Source: DTU015 sp964641455 | GTDB lineage: Bacteria > Bacillota > Sulfobacillia > Fermentithermobacillales > Fermentithermobacillaceae | Direction of reading: 5' to 3' | DNA: 9,355 bases | NCBI GenBank assembly: GCA_964641455.1 | Contig: CAZXLH010000058.1 | Coordinates: 1-9,355 of the forward strand | In this document: positions 7,830-9,355 of the stretch, piece by piece | Numbering within the stretch: position 1 is the first letter of the stretch | How the letters are laid out: each line of letters opens with the position of its first letter | Translations under genes and position numbers: made by a program | The notes under the pieces: model-generated | Database searches by the model: none | The model's input: the letters and a program-made list of their open reading frames with translations, nothing else | Told to the model about the DNA's origin: nothing

Positions 7830-7887
7830 GTGCCCGCTTGTATATTCCCGATTTCTTGTAAGGAAGAACATGTAAACAAGTGGGCAC
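7830..7887. repeat. 12-bp inverted repeat with structured loop
   Basis: GTGCCCGCTTGT (7830-7841) pairs with ACAAGTGGGCAC (7876-7887), with one G-T wobble on the + strand transcript. The 34-base interior can form a second small hairpin, TTCTT (7852-7856) with AAGAA (7862-7867 region). It starts 83 bases after the S41 stop. No T tract follows, so it resembles a structured RNA or a 3'-end stabiliser more than a standard terminator. Confidence 0.5.
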
Positions 7888-7933
7888 CATATACGCGGTT
7901 TGTGTAGTTTATATAGTAGGTATGGCGGTGATA

Positions 7934-7954
7934 GGTTCACCCGAAACTTGAACC
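7934..7954 (+). repeat. Small hairpin after the protease operon
   Basis: GGTTCA (7934-7939) and TGAACC (7949-7954) enclose a 9-base loop. The next bases, AGTAATTTTGATC, contain only a short T run. It may be a weak terminator for the S41 gene, but the case is poor. Confidence 0.3.
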
Positions 7955-8030
7955 AGTAATTTTGATCTACCCGTTTTTTAAAAGCGGAAGTAAAATAGAC
8001 ATACGCGGTGCATACCTTGCCCGTTAATAA

Positions 8031-8058
8031 AAGAAACCCGGAAAACTCCGGGTTTCTT
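8031..8058. terminator. Perfect 11-bp hairpin, probable bidirectional terminator
   Basis: AAGAAACCCGG (8031-8041) and CCGGGTTTCTT (8048-8058) enclose the 6-base loop AAAACT. On the - strand the stem runs into TTTCTTTTATTAA, a good terminator tail. On the + strand the tail is only the TTTCTT of the stem followed by GGTG, so it is weaker there. It sits between the convergent operons, about 280 bases after the S41 stop and about 400 bases after the YwgA-like stop on the other strand, and probably serves both. Confidence 0.7.
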
Positions 8059-8068
8059 GGTGTATCTG

Positions 8069-8129
8069 TTTTGCTCTTGCTTATGATTATTTGATAACTC
8101 CAGTAATAATCATAAGCAAAAGAGCAAAA
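8069..8129. repeat. Long near-perfect inverted repeat
   Basis: The arm at 8069-8090 (TTTTGCTCTTGCTTATGATT followed by AT) is complementary to 8106-8129 over its whole 22 bases, except for two extra A residues in the right arm. The loop is 15 bases. It begins only 10 bases after the terminator hairpin at 8031-8058. The arms are A/T-rich and no run of T follows, so a mobile-element relic, an mRNA 3'-end structure or a back-up terminator are all possible. Confidence 0.7.
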
Positions 8130-8321
8130 GCAAAAAGAATCTTCTCTGCTCATGCAAATGCCAAACTATAAAGAGATACCCTTATTCAGCGTTTGGTATC
8201 AGCGTGGGAAGCCATGCCACCCGTGAATAAACGATTCCAGATGAGCCTGGAAGCCTTTCTGTAGCGGCAACAAGTGGCGGTTAGTAGTTTTAATTATGCA
8301 GACCGCACAATGCTTAGGTTA

Positions 8322-8357
8322 AAGTGTTCCGGATAGAACGTTTATCCACAAACACTT
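8322..8357. repeat. Two-segment hairpin
   Basis: AAGTGTT (8322-8328) pairs with AACACTT (8351-8357), and inside it GGATA (8331-8335) pairs with TATCC (8343-8347), leaving a 7-base loop and a small internal bulge. It lies about 100 bases downstream of the - strand YwgA-like gene. No T tract follows on either side. It could be a structured RNA element or chance. Confidence 0.4.
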
Positions 8358-8458
8358 CCAATGTGAAAACGTATTAGGCAAAAAACTCCTGATTCAGCTT
8401 TAAGACTAATCAACATGTGCTGATCAAGCAATATCCAAAGGCACCTGGTGTCCACACA

Positions 8459-8959
8459 TTATTCCATTAATTGCGTTAGCTCGGAATAAGCATTAAAGGC
8501 TTCATCAAAAAACGGGGCTAAATGTCCCTTAAAATCATATAGTTTGTTTTTCAGTTCTTTCCCGGCCAAGCCCCTATTTTTGAAAAACATAATTGAACTG
8601 AGTACTTCTAAGACTCTGGATTCTTTATCAGCCAGGTATGGTATCAATTTTTTCATTTGATCATTTTTCTCTATACCAGAAGAATTTGATCTATCAACTG
8701 CTTCAATAGTATATGTGCGGTAGCCGTAGTCTTCCTGATAGTTCTCCCTTAAAATACCGAACAGCTGGCCCACATTTAACTCAGTGGCTAATTCATCGGA
8801 ATAGACTCCGTAATAATTCCATCTATATTCATAGGGCTTACTAAAGGGGTTGGCTAGTTGTTGTGTAATATAGATAATTTTATGGACTTTTTTCCGGCCT
8901 TTTATTTTCCCCCCACTCAAATTAATAATATCCCGGACCATATAAATCTTTTCTAACAT
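8459..8959 (-). CDS. Second YwgA-like protein
   Basis: A 166-residue soluble protein. It carries the YwgA-type signature at residues about 19-60: GRKKVHKIIYITQQ, then YEYRWNYYGVYSDELATEL. The first copy in this window has the matching elements K-x-x-x-Q-K-M-V-Y-I-x-Q and YNYGPYSGVLAEDL, but outside this region the two differ widely. This copy looks closer to the usual YwgA pattern. The remaining sequence is helical and charged, with no signal peptide or membrane segment. I chose the ATG at 8959-8957 because AGGGAG (8973-8968) lies 8 bases before it; an in-frame ATG two codons earlier (8965) is only 2 bases from that site. The gene follows the second HD-hydrolase gene by 16 bases and is surely co-transcribed with it. 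Its role is unknown; a partner or regulator of the HD enzyme is inferred from the repeated pairing. Confidence 0.75.
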   Translation of the reverse strand: MLEKIYMVRDIINLSGGKIKGRKKVHKIIYITQQLANPFSKPYEYRWNYYGVYSDELATELNVGQLFGILRENYQEDYGYRTYTIEAVDRSNSSGIEKNDQMKKLIPYLADKESRVLEVLSSIMFFKNRGLAGKELKNKLYDFKGHLAPFFDEAFNAYSELTQLME

Positions 8960-8967
8960 ACTCATCT

Positions 8968-8973
8968 CTCCCT
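8968..8973 (-). promoter_or_regulatory. Ribosome binding site for the second YwgA-like gene
   Basis: AGGGAG on the - strand, 8 bases before the ATG at 8959 and only 2 bases before the alternative ATG at 8965. The spacing favours the inner start. Confidence 0.6.
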
Positions 8974-8975
8974 GC

Positions 8976-9355
8976 CTAATATTTTATATACCACCGAATA
9001 AAGTCCTTATCTAAAGCAAACCTTGCCTGACTAATCACAGTATCTTTTACTGCCGACAGCGGTATAATTTCCTGTTCGCTCTTGTGAACAAATATCTCAT
9101 CCAGGACATCCTGAGTGGAATACAAGTCTTTATATGCTACGTTTATTGGAGCATCTTCATAGAAGAAATATTCTATTTGCTCTTCAGTAGCAAATTTCTT
9201 CAGGATATCATCCCTTTGCGTCATATATTTGTGGCGGTTTGCAGGTGGATAGATAACTTTATAAAGAGGCTTCCGACATAAAAAATGATGCAATAGTTCC
9301 TCTAGAATAAGATCATGGGTTTGATAATACCATTCATTAAACCACGTTATGATAG
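8976..9355 (-). CDS. C-terminal part of a second HD-family dNTP hydrolase-like protein (cut by window edge)
   Basis: Only the last 125 residues are in the window; the frame stays open to the right edge, so the gene starts outside. The visible part lacks the HD motif and is assigned by resemblance to the C-terminal third of COG1078 proteins and to the first HD protein here. NEWYYQTHDLILEELLHHFLCRKPLYKVIY matches in style the DDW..LG.I and RRHYRCVY stretch of the first copy. EIFVHKSEQEIIPLSAV and DKDFIRWYIKY match EVMVVLKG, VPLASLSSVV and RRIYV near that protein's end. It is followed 16 bases later by a YwgA-like gene, the same order as in the left-hand pair, which supports the call. A TTG at 9293 could be read as a start but has no ribosome binding site and would cut the domain, so I treat the gene as partial rather than as a short protein. 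Confidence 0.72.
   Translation of the reverse strand, partial: IITWFNEWYYQTHDLILEELLHHFLCRKPLYKVIYPPANRHKYMTQRDDILKKFATEEQIEYFFYEDAPINVAYKDLYSTQDVLDEIFVHKSEQEIIPLSAVKDTVISQARFALDKDFIRWYIKY

Larger units (their letters stand above)
7748..8458. other. 711-base convergent intergenic region rich in hairpins
   Basis: This gap lies between the + strand protease operon and the - strand YwgA/HD pair. No credible gene is visible. The 133-codon frame on the - strand (7752-8153) has no ribosome binding site and runs through the inverted repeats. The gap contains at least six hairpins: 7830-7887, 7934-7954, 8031-8058, 8069-8129, 8235-8252 (TTCCAG with CTGGAA) and 8322-8357. It also has two 9-base direct repeats: GGAAGAACA at 7802 and 7862, and ATACGCGGT at 7891 and 8001. 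Convergent transcripts need terminators, but this is far longer and more structured than that requires. Confidence 0.6.

Noticed and set aside
7752..8153. 133-codon open frame on the - strand in the convergent gap
   Set aside because: It has no ribosome binding site, no recognisable domain, an unusual aromatic-rich composition, and it runs through the terminator and several inverted repeats.
8172..8263. Short open stretch on the + strand ending at a TAG, continuing open for about 22 codons after the stop
   Set aside because: It could be a decayed gene, but it has no start, no ribosome binding site and no family I recognise.
8275..8310. tRNA-like or attachment-site-like hairpin (GCGGT with ACCGC)
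   Set aside because: Only five base pairs, with no cloverleaf, T-loop consensus or CCA end, and no integrase gene nearby.
1..9355. CRISPR array, insertion sequence or integrase
   Set aside because: No regularly spaced repeats and no transposase or recombinase motifs were found in any frame.

Overview
The window reads as chromosomal DNA from a Gram-positive, SLH-layer-bearing Firmicute, most likely an anaerobic and possibly thermophilic member of the Clostridia. The grounds are purine-rich Shine-Dalgarno sites, an S-layer-homology (SLH) protein with a Gram-positive style signal peptide, a carboxy-terminal protease of the Bacillus/Clostridia type with a peptidoglycan-binding tail, and HD/YwgA-type gene pairs like the adjacent ywfO/ywgA of Bacillus subtilis. 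The species cannot be named from the sequence alone.

Layout. Bases 6-43 hold an intrinsic terminator for a gene to the left of the window. Bases 263-2082 (+) hold a translationally coupled pair: an HD-domain dNTP triphosphohydrolase-like protein and a small YwgA-like protein with a 4-base overlap. Bases 2083-2467 are non-coding and contain a perfect 15-bp inverted repeat. Bases 2468-7747 (+) hold a likely operon of three exported proteins: a small SLH protein, a 967-residue subtilisin-family protease whose layout resembles tripeptidyl peptidase II, and an S41 carboxy-terminal processing protease. Bases 7748-8458 are a convergent intergenic region unusually rich in hairpins. Bases 8459-9355 (-) hold a second YwgA-like gene preceded by the 3' end of a second HD-hydrolase gene that runs off the right edge.

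How the parts fit. The central operon looks like an envelope proteolysis module: the SLH protein can bind cell-wall polymers, the large subtilase degrades or processes exported proteins or peptides, and the S41 protease trims C-termini. On each side lies a cytoplasmic HD-hydrolase plus YwgA-like pair. The two pairs are the same family combination in the same gene order, point toward each other, and are clearly diverged in sequence, so they are old paralogues or one was acquired; they are not a recent duplication. The conserved pairing suggests that the small protein partners or controls the nucleotide hydrolase. A role in nucleotide-pool control, or a toxin-antitoxin or phage-defence role, is a hypothesis only.

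I see no tRNA, rRNA, CRISPR array, intact insertion sequence or integrase.
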